Source: Glaciozyma antarctica PI12 (taxonomy: Eukaryota > Basidiomycota > Microbotryomycetes > Kriegeriales > Camptobasidiaceae). Taken from it: a stretch of DNA of 64,000 nt. The notes beneath the pieces are model-generated. The model did not search any database. It saw only the letters and a program-made list of their open reading frames with translations, and was not told the DNA's origin. The stretch covers positions 583,024 to 647,023 of the forward strand of contig KZ627146.1 of the NCBI GenBank assembly GCA_002917775.1, written 5' to 3'. Below, in pieces: positions 43,971 to 57,833 of the stretch; the stretch's first letter is position 1; the number at the start of each line of letters is the position of its first letter. Made by a program: the position numbers and the translations under genes.

Positions 43971-46551
43971 ATGAGGTCGGACTTGGACGCCTCGATCGAG
44001 ATGACATCGGCGTCGAGACGGATAATGTGCGCGAAGATGGCGTTAAAGTCGGAGTAGCAGAAGTGGGAGTCTGGAGGATCGAAAGCGGCGTCAGCGACAA
44101 AGGTCTCGGCGAGCGGCGACGACGAAAGTGCGAAACTCACGGGTCTGGGTGGAGTCCTTGACACCGGCGGTGGCGAGGCGGAAGGAGTCGACGGCCCAGG
44201 TGAGGTAGGCGTCCCAGTCGACCTCGCGGAGAGGAAGACCTTCGCGAATAGCGGGCTCATCGACCTGGATGGCGAAGATGCCGGCGGTCTCGAGGTCGAC
44301 GACCTCGTCGCGGAGAGCGAGCGCGAGCTGCTTGGATTGAACTTCGCGGGTGACATCGACACGGGGGAAGGACCAGTTGAGGATGGTGACGGGTCCTGAG
44401 GCGCGAAGGAGAGCGTTAGCGACGGCGACGACGAGGTCGAAAATGGAAAGCGCGACGCACCCGTGAGCATTCCCTTGACGGGGAGCTTGGAGAGGGACTG
44501 CGCGTAGGCCGACCAGCGGACGGTCATGGCCTCAGGACGGGAGACGTCCGAGACAATGATCGGGGGGCGAACATAGCGAGATCCGTAGGACTGGACCCAG
44601 GCCATCTCGGTGAAGGCAAATCCCTCGAGGCGCTCTCCAAAGTACTGGACTGTGCGGGAGATAATCGTCAGTCATGGTCCAGGAGAAACGAGCGACGTAA
44701 TGTGGACTCACCCATGTCGTTACGCTCGGGCTCTCCGTGAACGAGGAGGTCGAGTCCAATCTTCTCCTGGAAAGCGACGACGCCCTGAATCTCCTTCTCG
44801 ATGAACGCGTCGTACTCGGCGGTGGTGATCTCTCCCTTGCCGAGCTTGGCGCGGGCAACACGGATCTCCTTGGTCTGGGGGAACGATCCGATGGTGGTGG
44901 TGGCTGCGTCGGGAGCAAGTTAGCGACATGCTCAATGACAGGGAGAGTGAGGGAAGGACGTACGGAAGGTGGGGAGCTGGTAAACGGCGTTCTGGGCGGC
45001 GAGACGAGCGGGGTAGGGGTTCTGGCGGTTGTACATCTCGGGGGTGACGGCGGCGAGGCGCTCGCGGACGGCCTTGTCGGACTGGGCCTCGAAGTCGCGG
45101 CGAGCCTTGATGGAGACGGCGTTGGCGTCGAGGGCAGCCTGGACTGAGGCGGGGTTGGTGATGGCCTTTGCGAGGGTGGCGACCTCAGCGCACTTCTCAG
45201 TGGCGAACGAGAACCAATCGGCGACCTCGGGCTTGAGCTTCTTCTCGCTGGCGAGGGTGACGGGGGTGTGGAGGAGGGACGAGGAGGTGGCGACGACGAC
45301 GCGGTCAGCGCCGAGGACGGCGATCGCAGCCTGAGCGACCTTGAGGGACGCCGCGATGTCGTTCTTCCAGATGTTGCGGCCGGAGATGAGTCCGAGGGAG
45401 AGGACGAGGGAGGAGTCCTTGACGCCGGCGAGGACCGACTCGAACTGCTCGGGAGCGCGGTCGAGATCGATGTGGAGACCGTGGATGGGGAGTTTGGCGA
45501 CGAACTCGACGTTCGAGTCGAGGCGGCCGAAGTAGGTCGCGATGGTGATCTTGAGTCCGGGGGCGGCCTTGGCGAGGGCAGCGTAGGTAGCGCTGAACTG
45601 GGGGCCGAGGGTGGACGCGACGTCGAGGACGAGGGCGGGCTCATCGATCTGGACCTCGGTGGCTCCAGCAGCCTGGAGCTTGACGAGGAGCTCAGCGAAA
45701 GCGGGGACGAGCTTGTCGAGGACGTCAATGGGCTTGAAGGCGGCGTTGGTCTCGTCGCGACCGGTCTTGCCGATCACAAGGTAGGAGATGGGACCGAGGA
45801 TGACGGGGCGGGTGACGATGCCAGCGGCCTTGGCCTCCTCGAACTCGTCGACCTGCTTGGTGTTGACGAGCTTGAAGTCGGTGGCGGAGGAGACCTCGCC
45901 CTTGAGGTAGTGGTACTAAGAGGATCGGTTTCGAGTCAGCATAAAGTCCAGCGATCGGGAGCGGCTCTAGAACTCACGTTGCTGTCGAACCACTTCTGCA
46001 TCTCACCGGCGGAGACATCGACTGGAGGAGAGAGAGCAGCTCGTCAGCTCTGCGCGCTCGATCAAAGTGGAAAAGAAGATACTCACCTCCGTCCCTCTGG
46101 CGTCCGCGACCCATGGCGAACATGGTGTCGAGGGGAGAGAGTCCAGCAGCGGCGTACTTGGCGGGGATGACATTGAAGGTGGTGGAGAAGTCGAGGACGT
46201 GGTCGTAAAGGGTGAAGTCACCGCTGAGAGAGAAAGAAAAGGTAAGGAAGCGCACGTGTCAGTTCATCGTTGACTCGCGTCGAGCGCCTTCAGGAGGACG
46301 AGAGACTCACGAAGGGATGAGGTCGACGCCAGCATCCTTGATCGTCTGCCAGCGGACGAGACGCTGCTCCTTGGCGACCTTCTGGAGCTCCTCGGCGGAG
46401 ATCTTGTCGGCCCAGTAAGCCTCAGTGGCCTTCTTGACCTCCCTAGAGACGCGCAAGACAGGTCAGCTAGAGTCGTAGGAGCTGGAGTAGAGCAGAGAAC
46501 GCACCTCTTGGCTCCGATACGGGGGTAACCGAGAACAGCGGAAACAGTCAT
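43650..46551 (-). CDS. MET6: cobalamin-independent methionine synthase
   Basis: Met6 transfers a methyl group from 5-methyl-tetrahydropteroyltriglutamate to homocysteine in the cytosol. It starts [16 protein letters not shown] at 46551. The N-terminal barrel has [23 protein letters not shown] and [15 protein letters not shown]. The C-terminal barrel has [80 protein letters not shown], and [11 protein letters not shown] with the zinc Cys. It ends WARAHYP. Nine or so introns, including one of about 55 nt in the last part. Upstream, a GTGAGT donor (about 46643) and a CAG acceptor (about 46561) suggest a 5'-UTR intron. The 3' part is duplicated in inverted form at 47405-48040. Confidence 0.97.
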
Positions 46552-47404
46552 GTTGAGAGCTGCTCAAGCGAAACGTGTCAGCTACCGATGAAGAGGAGTG
46601 CGAGTACTGCCAGCTGCTCGAAGTGATGGAGCTCCACTCACTGTTTTAGGAGGGGTTGGTGGGGGGGGAAGGGGTGATGGAGGGGTGGAGAGAAGAGAGA
46701 GCGGCGGTATCAAAAAAAACTGAAGGTGCCATCGAGAGATCCGAGACGCTCCGCGCGTTTTCACCGAGGTGTTCTGAGCAGGCCTTACCCTCAAGCCGCC
46801 TCGACAACTGCGACAGGACACGCAGAAGGACAGCAAACCCGCTTCGGAGAACTACACGAAAGCAGTCGCGCCTCTTTGGAAGTCTCTTGACGAGGGGACT
46901 ACCCCGCCATCGGCCTTGCAAGATAGGTTCATGCGAGAGCCGGTGCTTCCCCACGCCGGTCAGTTTCTCGCTCCTCCTGGTCCTCAGCGAGCTGAGCAAA
47001 GCAGAGGAAGTAGGACAGAGGCAAGCGCTGGGCCTTCACCCCGACTCCAACTCTTCGTCGACCGAGTTGCGAACTCCGATCCCCGTTCCTCTCCCCAGAC
47101 TGCGCACGAGATCGCCTATTTCGTTCTGAGGAATGGGACCGATACGAAGGAAGGCATGCTCTGCTGGCGATTGTGTTGATTTGGCTGGACACGCGGACCA
47201 GGCTTCAAGATCTGGCGCCGAGTCTGCTGGCGCCGCTCGGCCAGCGAGCCAGTACTTCGCGCTTGCTCTCCCCCCAGCTCTCTGTGCCCATAACTGCAGC
47301 CCAGCTTCAATTACACGTCTTTATCTTCTCTACGTACAACTCGCTACGAGAACAACGGCTACTCGTCCTCACGTTTCCTCGCACTTGCTTCTCGCTAAAC
47401 AACT
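46552..47404. other. MET6 promoter region and spacer
   Basis: About 850 bp upstream of MET6, with its probable 5'-UTR intron at 46561-46643. No gene seen. The start of the inverted MET6 fragment marks the right end. Confidence 0.5.
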
Positions 47405-47725
47405 CTTCCGCCAGTTCAACTACCCCAACTCGATCGGCCCTGGAGTCTACGACATCCACTCTCCCCGTGTTCCTTCCCAGGACGAGCTCCAGGAGAAAAT
47501 TGAGGAGCATATTTCGGCGCTCACGTCGACGAATGAGTGCAAGAAAGATCGCGCCAAACCCCCAAAAACTTACCGAAAAGCGCACCGACCCCTCCCCCTT
47601 TCCTTTTCTCCAGTCTTTTCATTAACCCTAACCGCGAATTGAAAACTAATAGACGTGGATAGACTGAGACCGATGCCGCCAACGTCAACAACGCTGCGAA
47701 GTGGGCCCGCGCGCACTACGCTTAA
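47405..47725 (+). pseudogene. decayed 3' fragment of MET6 (inverted copy)
   Basis: Reads [20 protein letters not shown] and [13 protein letters not shown] as in MET6, then diverges. The terminal part keeps LFINP but turns NPDCGL into NPNREL, losing the zinc-binding Cys, and has an in-frame TAG soon after. The last codons WARAHYA and a TAA stop remain recognisable. There is no start, promoter or N-terminal two-thirds. It lies on the opposite strand to MET6. Confidence 0.85.
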
Positions 47726-48040
47726 AAAGGCTCCCTTCCCTCCCTCCTTCCATTCAACACCATCCATAGTTGATCGACTCAACTCGCATCAGTACCAGCG
47801 TACTCCACTACGCATCCATCTATACCCCAGTCTCCCGTTTTAGTATCCTTTTGAAATCACAACGAGCTCAACACTCCAACCACGAAGCGAGAGCGTCGCA
47901 GCGAGAGATCCTCGAAACCGAACGCGAAAAAAAGGGTTACTAAGACGTGAGAGGAAAACGCATGAGGAAGTGGGAGCGGAGAGTGAAAGTGAGAGCGTCG
48001 GGGAGAGGTTGAAGAGCGAGACTCGGTGAGCGAGGCGGCG
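47405..48040. repeat. right arm of the inverted duplication around MET6
   Basis: Reverse complement of 43320-43970. It covers the MET6 3' fragment and the MET6 3' flank, with a block at about 47810-47900 that is almost base-for-base the same. Arms of about 640 bp enclose about 3.4 kb with the rest of MET6 and its promoter. Confidence 0.85.
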
Positions 48041-49183
48041 AGTGGAGGAGAGGGAGCTTGACAAGCCTGGTGCGGCAAGTCTAAGGCCTGTGAACGCATT
48101 ATTTTTATCAAGGACATGGAGGGGGTGAGCGAGAAGGAGGAAGGACGGAAGTGAGCGCGGTAGCGAAGAAGGGTGCGCTGGCGCGGAGCTTTGTTGATGG
48201 GGGTGCCGAGGTCGCAATCTCGTATACATCAAGAGCTTTGACGATTCGTGCTTTACTCGTTCCTGAGACGTCCTTCCCTGAAGCCCCAATCTATCCCATC
48301 GAGCGGAATGGAGAACCGAGCAGGAGTGTCGCGAGCGGGAGCAGTTCAAGAACGCCAACGCCAGCAAAGAGGGGGGGTGCCAACAGTATCGAGAGGGATC
48401 ATTATCCTATAATTAGGCACATCACCGAAGGAGGTCTCGAGCAGCAGCAAGAAGAGCAAGAGCAAGCAGCCTTCCTACTCGTCCCAGTGCTTCTCCCTTC
48501 GAAGACGATTTCCTTCTCCAATCGGCAACCCCAGATCCTTCAGCTCTGATCCTTTGCCTCCCCCGCATCTCCCGCTCGGCTGCATCGCACGACCTGCTGG
48601 CGAACCAGTGGCATCTCTGCTTCCCGTCCCAGTCCCCTTCCTTCCCCCAGTACCCGTCGCCCTAGTCCCTCGGTGCTCCAGCTATCTGACGGTAAGCGGG
48701 TGCAACCCACGGCTGTATGGCGCGGGAACTGAGGAGGAGAGGTGAAGAGGTGAAGAGGGAGAAGCAGGCGAAGGGCGGTTCGGGAGGGTGACTGCTGTGA
48801 GCTGGAGCAAGGCGCCGCGCGGGGAGTGAGGTGTCTGGCGTGCAATCCACTTGTCGTAGGTCTGTGTCTGAGACGGAGGGAAGCAAGGGAGGAGCACGAA
48901 GGCAGTCGCTGGAGTATATGCGAGACGGCTCTGAGCTTCGACGCGTCCTCAGGGTGTCCCTTCCTCCTCCGCTTACACCCCCACGTCCCAGCACTCTCCA
49001 CCCCTCGCGAAGACCTCCTCAACCCTCCCCCGCTCACTCGACTCGACTGGCGCCATCGGAACGAGCGGTCGCGCGGTCGCGACCAGCACCGACGTCCGAA
49101 GCTTCTCAAGTCGAACCTGTGAGCCTCCCACCTGGCCGCCGCACTCGTGGCCGTAGCTGACTGTATACTGCAGCGTAGGCAGC
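48041..49183. other. intergenic, nothing recognised
   Basis: About 1.1 kb between the inverted repeat and the bZIP-like gene. Several short frames on both strands, Ser/Pro- or Arg-rich and without a family match. The right end is presumably the promoter of the bZIP-like gene. Confidence 0.4.
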
Positions 49184-50561
49184 ATGGGTCGACCCGGTTC
49201 GTCTGAGGCGGCAAACGCCCTGGCCTCCATCGCGGCCTACGCGCAACAACAAGGCGACGCGGCCACCGCAGAGGAGCTGAGTCGGACCAGCGAGGGAGTC
49301 AGGAGGCGCACTAGGAGCAGCACGACGGCTGAGCTGGACCTGTCGCAACTCGAATCGGCCGACCTGCTTCGCGCCATCACCGCCTTCTCCAACTCGTCCT
49401 CGTCCTCAGCCGGCGCCTTGCACACGCACACGATGGAGCTCTTCAACTCCAATCCGGGGTTCTTCCCTACTATCGCCTTTGCCCCTCCCTCCCCTGGCTC
49501 CCATGACCCTCTCGGCTCGACCCTCCCTCGCCACTCGTCGACCTCGTACACGGCCCTTCCTACGCGCTCCGGTCGCATCCCCCAAGCCCCCGACCCAGCC
49601 GACATCGATCGTGATACGATGCTCTTCAACGACTACCTCTGGTACCCCTCGGACGACGACGAGGATCCCGATTTCGAGCCGAGGAGCGACAAGGACGCGG
49701 CGTGGGGTGACATCCTCGTTGGAGGGCCGGAGAGTATCGATGGGACGCCCGATGCAGGGACGGGGATGTTTTCGGACGAGGACATCGAGACGGATTTCAG
49801 CGCGTTTGACGACCCTGTCTTCCCGCGCGTGGATCCCTACGCGCTCCCTCTCAACAACAACAAAGCGACGCCTATCGATACGACCTCTCTCGATTCCCTC
49901 CTCAACTCGCAAGACATCTTTGTCCCCTCCCTTTCCACCGACAACGATCCTCTCGCCTGCCTCCCCGGCGCCGCCACTCCCGCCGCACCCTCCACCACGA
50001 AACGCGCCTCGCGCTCCTCGAAACCCCCTCCCGCCGCGTCCTCCTCCTCCGCCACCACCAAAAAATCCCGCGGTCGTCCTTCCAAGCGCGCGCGCACCGC
50101 CCTCTCCCCTCTCCCCGAAGATCCCCCCGCCAAATCCGGCGCGACGCCCTCCGTCGGCGCCTCCTCTTCCGACTCCACCGTCTCTCCCGGCGATTCCAAC
50201 AAAGGTACCAAAGGAGAAGCGCAAGATGGGTCGTCCTGCGTCCCTCCCGCAGGGTGAATCTGAGAAGAGGAGGAAAGAGCGTCAGCAAGCGTACGCCGCT
50301 GACAAGCGGCAAGCGACGAAGGACAAGATGGCCGCGGACGCTGCGCGACTCATCTTCCTCGAGGCGGAGAATACGAGGTTGAGAGCGAGAGTGAAGGAAT
50401 TGGAGGAGGACGGGAGTAGCGAGGGGAGCTGGAGTGGGGAGGAGGAGAGGGTTGAGACGCCTGGGATGGGAGGGAGGCCCGAGTTGAGCGAGGCGGGGCT
50501 GAGGGAGTTGACGAGGTTGATGCAGTGGGCTGCGAGTGCTGAGGGGAGGGGGATGGGTTAG
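49184..50561 (+). CDS. bZIP-like nuclear protein with AT-hook motifs
   Basis: It starts MGRPGSSEAANALASIAAYA at 49184. The middle is acidic (WYPSDDDEDPDFEPRSD; MFSDEDIETDFSAFDDP). A basic AT-hook-like KKSRGRPSKRAR follows, then a second GRP motif KEKRKMGRPASLPQG. The C-terminal part is a basic region running into a helix with leucine-type heptads (EKRRKERQQAYAADKRQATK; RLIFLEAENTRLRARVKELE). The two reading frames are joined by an intron of about 52 nt (donor GTCGGC at about 50152, acceptor AACAAAG at about 50204). The basic region lacks the classic N-x7-R of bZIP factors, so 'bZIP-like' is as far as I go. Confidence 0.65.
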
Positions 50562-50651
50562 GCTCGTCTTTTGTCGTCGTCGTCGGTGCGAGGGAGGGGG
50601 AGGGGGTTTGTTTCGTTCGCAATACTTTTGCTTCAGTGTTTGCGAGGCGGG

Positions 50652-51406
50652 ATGGGAATGCTTGCTTCGATGTTCTGCTTGGCGCTCGTGTCGGTACAGC
50701 TCGAGGAAAGGAGGGACGTTTCGATGGCAGAACGCCGCGGCATCGCTCTGACCTGCGCGCGGACCTTTCGTCTCCCCTTCCAGATCTGCTCGACCTTTCT
50801 CTTGGTCTACCGCAGCGTCGTCAACTACGTCGGCATGATCAAGGAATGGACGGACTTGAGCCACGAGCGAGACTATGGCTTCGAGGAAGCCCCTCAAACG
50901 TACGTTGGTCATGTCCAGCGCCTCAAGGTCGTCGCCGGCACCTCCATTCGCTCCGAATCGTCCGGCACCGGACAGAGGAAGAACCTCGCAAGGAACCAGT
51001 GCGTTCCTTCTCCTGTTTAGTCCCTCTCGCGAAACCCACGCTGCCATCGTTGTCAACTCTAGAGCTGCCTACCACGCCGCTGCGAACCTCGGCCTCATCG
51101 TACGTCCCCTCCCTTCTCTCCATCTTCGGAAGCTGATGCATCATTGCAGTGAGCCAACTCTCATCAAACCCCCTCCCCTTCCACACCATCTCTTTTCGAC
51201 CTCCTCTCCAGACTACTCCTCAACTTGACGACGCCCTCCTTCCTGCCGCGGGCCCGAGTATATCGAAAGACGTAGTTGGGACTGCGTTTGGAAGGAGGAC
51301 TTTGACAACTTGGTCGGTCGTGACTCTCTTGCAATTCGCCGAAGTCGGCTTCACAAACTTGCGAGAGAGAGGAGAGAGGAGCGAGAGGTGTCCGGTTTCG
51401 CCTTGA
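50652..51406 (+). CDS. small protein of unknown function, three exons
   Basis: Not recognised. ATG at 50652 opens MGMLASMFCLALVSVQLEER; a later start (MAERRGIALTCARTFRLPF) is also possible. The body has FQICSTFLLVYRSVVNYVGM, a likely membrane or hydrophobic helix, then KEWTDLSHERDYGFEEAPQT and YVGHVQRLKVVAGTS. An intron with donor GTGCGT (about 50999-51062) and a second with donor GTACGT (about 51100-51210) join QAAYHAAANLGLI and TTPQLDDALLPAAGPSISKD, then TWSVVTLLQFAEVGFTN and the stop at 51406. Splice signals of the genome's usual type support it. An overlapping long minus-strand frame looks like a shadow. Confidence 0.5.
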
Positions 51407-51638
51407 GGATCAGGTCGCTTCACGTCGTTCCTGCTCAGACGGCTTTTCGTTCTTCAATAGGATCCTTCTGAGAGGGTTTCCCGCTCAGTACAGAAGGTCA
51501 GTTGGAAGGAAAGGAGACACTCCGTGCGAAGTAGCATCTCGGTGAGAAGTAGCAGGCTCGCCCCAAGGTCGGCTCCGCTTGGGCTCAGGTCCCTCCCTTA
51601 CCCTTCCTCCGCAACTCCGCTCAGCTCAAACTTGCACG

Positions 51639-53985
<2,347 letters not shown>

Positions 53986-54246
53986 ATAGAGTGGGCTGGA
54001 GAGATGGGGAATGGGAGATTGGATTTGTTTAAAACGGTTCGGTTCGCGGTCTCGCTCTCGCTCTCGCGTCGTTCACTCTGCGCTCCTTTCTGCTTCTTCT
54101 TCGCTTCCTCCTGAACAGCTCGACGCTCGTCCACAACGACGCAAGGACGAACGCGCTAGTCCTCTCCTCCGGGCCGAGCGCCGCCTCCCTGACGAACCAT
54201 CCTGCTCTTCGTCAGCCCTGCTCCTCCCTTCTTCCTCCCCCACACC

Positions 54247-55263
54247 ATGTCTCAATCCCTCCTCGGCAAAACCGCCATCGTCACCGGTTCGTCCTCCTCT
54301 CCCTCCCCCTCCCCCCGCTAACGAAATCCCAGGTGCCTCACGCGGTATCGGCGCCTCAATCGCTCTCTCCCTCGCCTCGCGCGGCGCCGATATCCTTGTT
54401 CACTACTCGTCCTCCCCCACCTCCGCAGAAGGCGTCGTGGCGCAGATCCGGGCGCTCGGAAGGCGAGCGGAGATGGTGCGGTCGGATTTGGGGAGCAAGG
54501 AGTGTGGGAGGGAGATTGTCGCTGCTGCGGTAGCTGTTGGGGGGGAGATTGATGTGATGGTGCTCAATGGGGCTGTGAGCTATAATCTGCTGGTCGAGGA
54601 GATTGGGGAGGAGAATGTAGATGAGCATTATACGTGAGTTCCTCTCGCGGGGGTACGAGGTGGGAGCTGATGTGGGGAGCACAGGAAGCAGATGGATATC
54701 AACGTTCGTTCGACGATCTTGATCGTTGCGGAGGCGGCGAAACACCTGGCGAGACCGTCGAGGATCGTCTTGCTCTCGTCCGTGTCGGCGCGAGGAGGGT
54801 TCGTATCGCAGACGGTTTATGGTGCGTCTTTTTGTCCGTCAAGCGTGGAGGGATGGCTGAAGAGGAAGTTTAGGAGCGTCCAAGGCTTGCCTTGAGCACT
54901 TTGCGAGAGTATGGTCCAAGGAACTGGGTCAGAAGTACGGCACGACCGTTAACTGCGGTTCGTCCCCTGCGCTTCTTCACCTTTCCTCAACTCATCATAA
55001 CTGCAGTCAACCCCGGCCCCGTCGCGACCGACATGTGGTTCAGCACGACTGAAGAATTCCGCGAATCTCTCGGGCTGGAGAAGTGAGTCCCTCGCTCCTT
55101 CGCTCTCGAGATCGCAACGCTGACCTTGAAAAGTACCCCGGCCGATGGGAGGGTTGGACAGCCTGATGATATTGCCCAGGTCGTGGCGTTTCTTTGCGAG
55201 GAGAGAAGTCGTTGGGTCACTGGATCGGTCGTGTGCGCGAACGGAGGGCTGCTGGCGAACTGA
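54247..55263 (+). CDS. short-chain dehydrogenase/reductase
   Basis: Classical NAD(P)-dependent SDR of about 255 aa. It starts MSQSLLGKTAIVTGASRGIG, the glycine-rich cofactor motif. Further motifs are the NGAVS segment (NAG-type), VLLSSVSARGG with the catalytic Ser, YGASKACLEHFARV with Tyr-x3-Lys, and VNPGPVATDM. It ends VTGSVVCANGGLLAN, like 3-oxoacyl-ACP reductase-type SDRs. The exon starting GASKAC follows an intron at about 54821-54873. No strict substrate prediction is possible. Confidence 0.9.
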
Positions 55264-55410
55264 GTCTGGAATCGAGACTCGCTCGACACGCCTGCCTTCA
55301 GATAGACGCGACTGCTCCTTTCCTGCTTCTCCCGTACTTGCGAACGCGCGCCCTCCAAGATAAATGGGATAAATAGCAAATCCTTCGCAGCGTTCGCACC
55401 CACCTCCCAC

Positions 55411-56541
55411 TCAAGAAACATTCGACCTCCACTCCACTCCCTCTCTCCCAAAACCCGCATCCCAGTCCTCACAAGCCGCCACCACTGTCCTCCCCGCCAC
55501 CACCGTAACGAAAGTCTCGACCCTCCTCTCGCCAACCCTCACTCTCCCACACGCCTCCCTCAACTCCCTTCTCCCCTCCGCCCCTTCGGTGTCAGGAATG
55601 ACGAGTTCCTCCAATCTTGCGATAGAGGGAGGAAGTGGGAGGGCGAAGAAGGCGGCGAGACGATGGAGGTCTTGTGATAGAGCGTACGGATCTTTCCAAG
55701 GCGCGAGAAGGCGGAGGGACTTGATTCCCACCGGAATCGTAGCGAGGAGGGCGGGGAGGACGACCGTGTCATCCAGTGCGAGGTGTCGCAGGCTCGTGAG
55801 AGCTGTGGTAGGGAAGGCGGTTTCGCGGAGAGGGAGTTGGGCGAGGTGGAGAGTTGTTAGACGAGGGGCGAGGAGGGGGAAGAGGGTTGTGAAAGGTGCT
55901 TCGAGAAGGGTTTCTTGGAGGGAGAGGGAGTGAAGGGAGGGGAGTGCGGCGGGGGAGAGGAGGGAGGAGAGGAGGGGGGCGGGAGGGCGGTAGAGGGTTA
56001 GGCGGACGATGGGGAGGGTGATTGGGGTAGATGGGTGGGAGAAGGGGCAGAGGAGGTGGAGAGAGTGGAGATCTGCGGTGGCGGAATTAGTAGGAGGTGA
56101 GAACTGCTGAGGAATGCACGCACGCTTCGCCTTTGCCAGCGACTCCCAAACCTCCTCTCCTCGCATCCACGCCAACGAAAACTAAAGGACGTTCTCGCAC
56201 AACGCCAACAACGCCGGCACCGACTCCCTCCAAGCCTTCTCCAGCGTCTCGACCTTCAACCCCCTGCTCTCCCTCGTGTTGGGCAAGCTAACGAACATGC
56301 GCTTGACCCTCCCGCCTCCGCCCCGCGCCTGCAGGACTTTGAGCAGTGCACGAAGTTGACGAGGTTTGGAGATGCGTACTTCGGCGAGGAGGAGAGGTTG
56401 GGCGAAAGCGCGGAAGGTGGGAGAGACGAGGGAAAGGGTACAGAGTTGGGTGATCCGGGAGGCTTGTGTCAAGGTGAGAGAGGGTGGGAGGGAGTGGTGG
56501 ATGATGGAGAGGAGGAGCTCGGCGGGGAGGGCGGGTACCAT
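55411..56541 (-). CDS. F-box-like protein with leucine-rich region
   Basis: It starts MVPALPAELLLSIIHHSLPP, an F-box-like opening (LPxELLLxII), followed by LCTLSLVSPTFRAFAQPLLL. A single intron (about 56107-56189) joins CEN to FSPPTNSATADLHSLHLLCP. The C-terminal half is leucine-rich with repeats such as LPSLHSLSLQETLLEAPF, LAPRLTTLHLAQLPLRE and LTSLRHLALDDTVVLPALLA. This is the layout of the many fungal F-box/LRR-like proteins that may bind Skp1; substrate unknown. Converges with the SDR gene. Confidence 0.7.
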
Positions 56542-56914
56542 TGAGCTGTGCTCAGGTGAGAGGGAGGGAGGGAGGGAGGAAGAAAAAAATGAAAGAGACA
56601 GGAGACCTCAATTAAAGTTCCCGGTCGCGTCTGGAAAGGATGTGCGTCGCGTCGAGGTGAGCTGCTTGCGGGCGCGCGAACAGAGTGGGAGAAGAGTGGA
56701 GCAGTGATGTAGAGAAAATCCTGCAGGGACTAATCAGCCTGAGCAATCCGAGCGGGACAGCGACAGAGGAAATACCTCGGAGCTGAGTTCCCCTCCCACT
56801 TTCCAACGCGACAAGCAGTCCACAGTCCAGCGGTTCTTCCCCGTCTATCCCCGCGTGCATAATGGGTTACAGACCAACATACGTGTATAGAAACAGGAAT
56901 GCCATCGCACGGCA
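56542..56914. other. intergenic: F-box-like gene promoter
   Basis: About 370 bp with a GGGA-type purine repeat (56555-56580) and an A-rich block near 56580. No gene. Confidence 0.4.
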
Positions 56915-57833
56915 TCAAGACCGGCCCTCGTCGTCGGCCGCGACACCTGGCAGGATCGACTTCCTCGCCAGCTCCCCCGAGAAGCCCTGCTCAGGGATCG
57001 CAAAGAGCGGGTTATCTGTTATGTGTGCGCGTCAGCTCCTTGCTCCCGCTTCAATCCGGCGTACTCACGATTCAGCTCATCCCTCCTTAGCACCTGAATC
57101 AAGCTCGTATCGAGCATCGACCTCTCACCCTTCCAAACGACCATCTCCATTCCACTGTCACTATCCACCTCTATCCCCGCCTGCACCTCCACTCCTACCC
57201 TTCCTCTCGAGCTCCTACTAAACAGCATCATCGCGCCTCCCACCGCCAGACACCCGAACGCAACTGGCGTGCCTGTGACAGCGAGGGAAGAGGCGAAGGA
57301 GAGGGAGGAGAGGGAGAGCAGCTCGGTACCGAGATAGGAACCGCTGTAGAAGGCGCCGCCGAGGGTTGCGAGAGAGGGGAGGCGGTGGATGGTCGTGCGG
57401 AGGCGGGAGGCGGTGGGGACTTTGGATAGGACGGCTTCGGCTTCGGAGCGGGAAATGATATCGGCCTATGTGTGCGTGCTTAGTTGAAAACGAGCGGTGG
57501 AGGGGGAGGAGTACGCACGAGGAAGAGGGAGGCGAGGAAGACCTGCGTCTCCTCCTGCGAGGTGACCTTGAAGTAATAGACTGCGTTCGTTGGAAGGTCA
57601 GATCCGACACTGCTGGCGCGAGACTGCTACGCACAGTTGTCTGCCAGACCGACGTAGCTCCCCAACAGGTGGCTCTTGAGAGAATCGTCGGGGATCTTCC
57701 CAACCTCTGCGATCCAGTCCTTCCCTCCCCCGTTCGACCAGTCTGGGACGGTGAGCCTAAGGCCGTAGACAACGTCTTCTCCCTCGTTCGCTGGGTAGCA
57801 AACGGCCTGAAGTCGAGGAAGAGGAGGGGCCAT
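56915..57833 (-). CDS. putative membrane protein, function unknown
   Basis: Not recognised. It starts MAPPLPRLQAVCYPANEGED at 57833 and runs through VVYGLRLTVPDWSNGGGKDW, KSHLLGSYVGLADN, YYFKVTSQEETQVFLASLFL and a helix-rich part ADIISRSEAEAVLSKVP. Two hydrophobic stretches follow (LSLSSLSFASSLAVTGTPVA; FGCLAVGGAMMLF), probably one or two membrane helices. The next part, VVWKGERSMLDTSLIQVLRR, precedes the C-terminus SILPGVAADDEGRS. Introns near 57582-57639, 57463-57520 and 57018-57069. Divergent from the kinase gene. Confidence 0.6.

Noticed and set aside
47133-47642. Open frame over the inverted MET6 fragment as an independent gene
   Set aside because: Its recognisable half is MET6 3' sequence followed by decay; the upstream half has no coding signal or conserved motif.
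50150-50215. Frame break in the bZIP-like gene
   Set aside because: A 52-nt GT-AG intron of the right phase joins both frames, with a TTCCAAC branch-like site.
49902-51056. Long minus-strand frame over the bZIP-like and small genes
   Set aside because: Arg/Pro-rich composition typical of antisense shadow; the plus strand has spliced, better coded genes.
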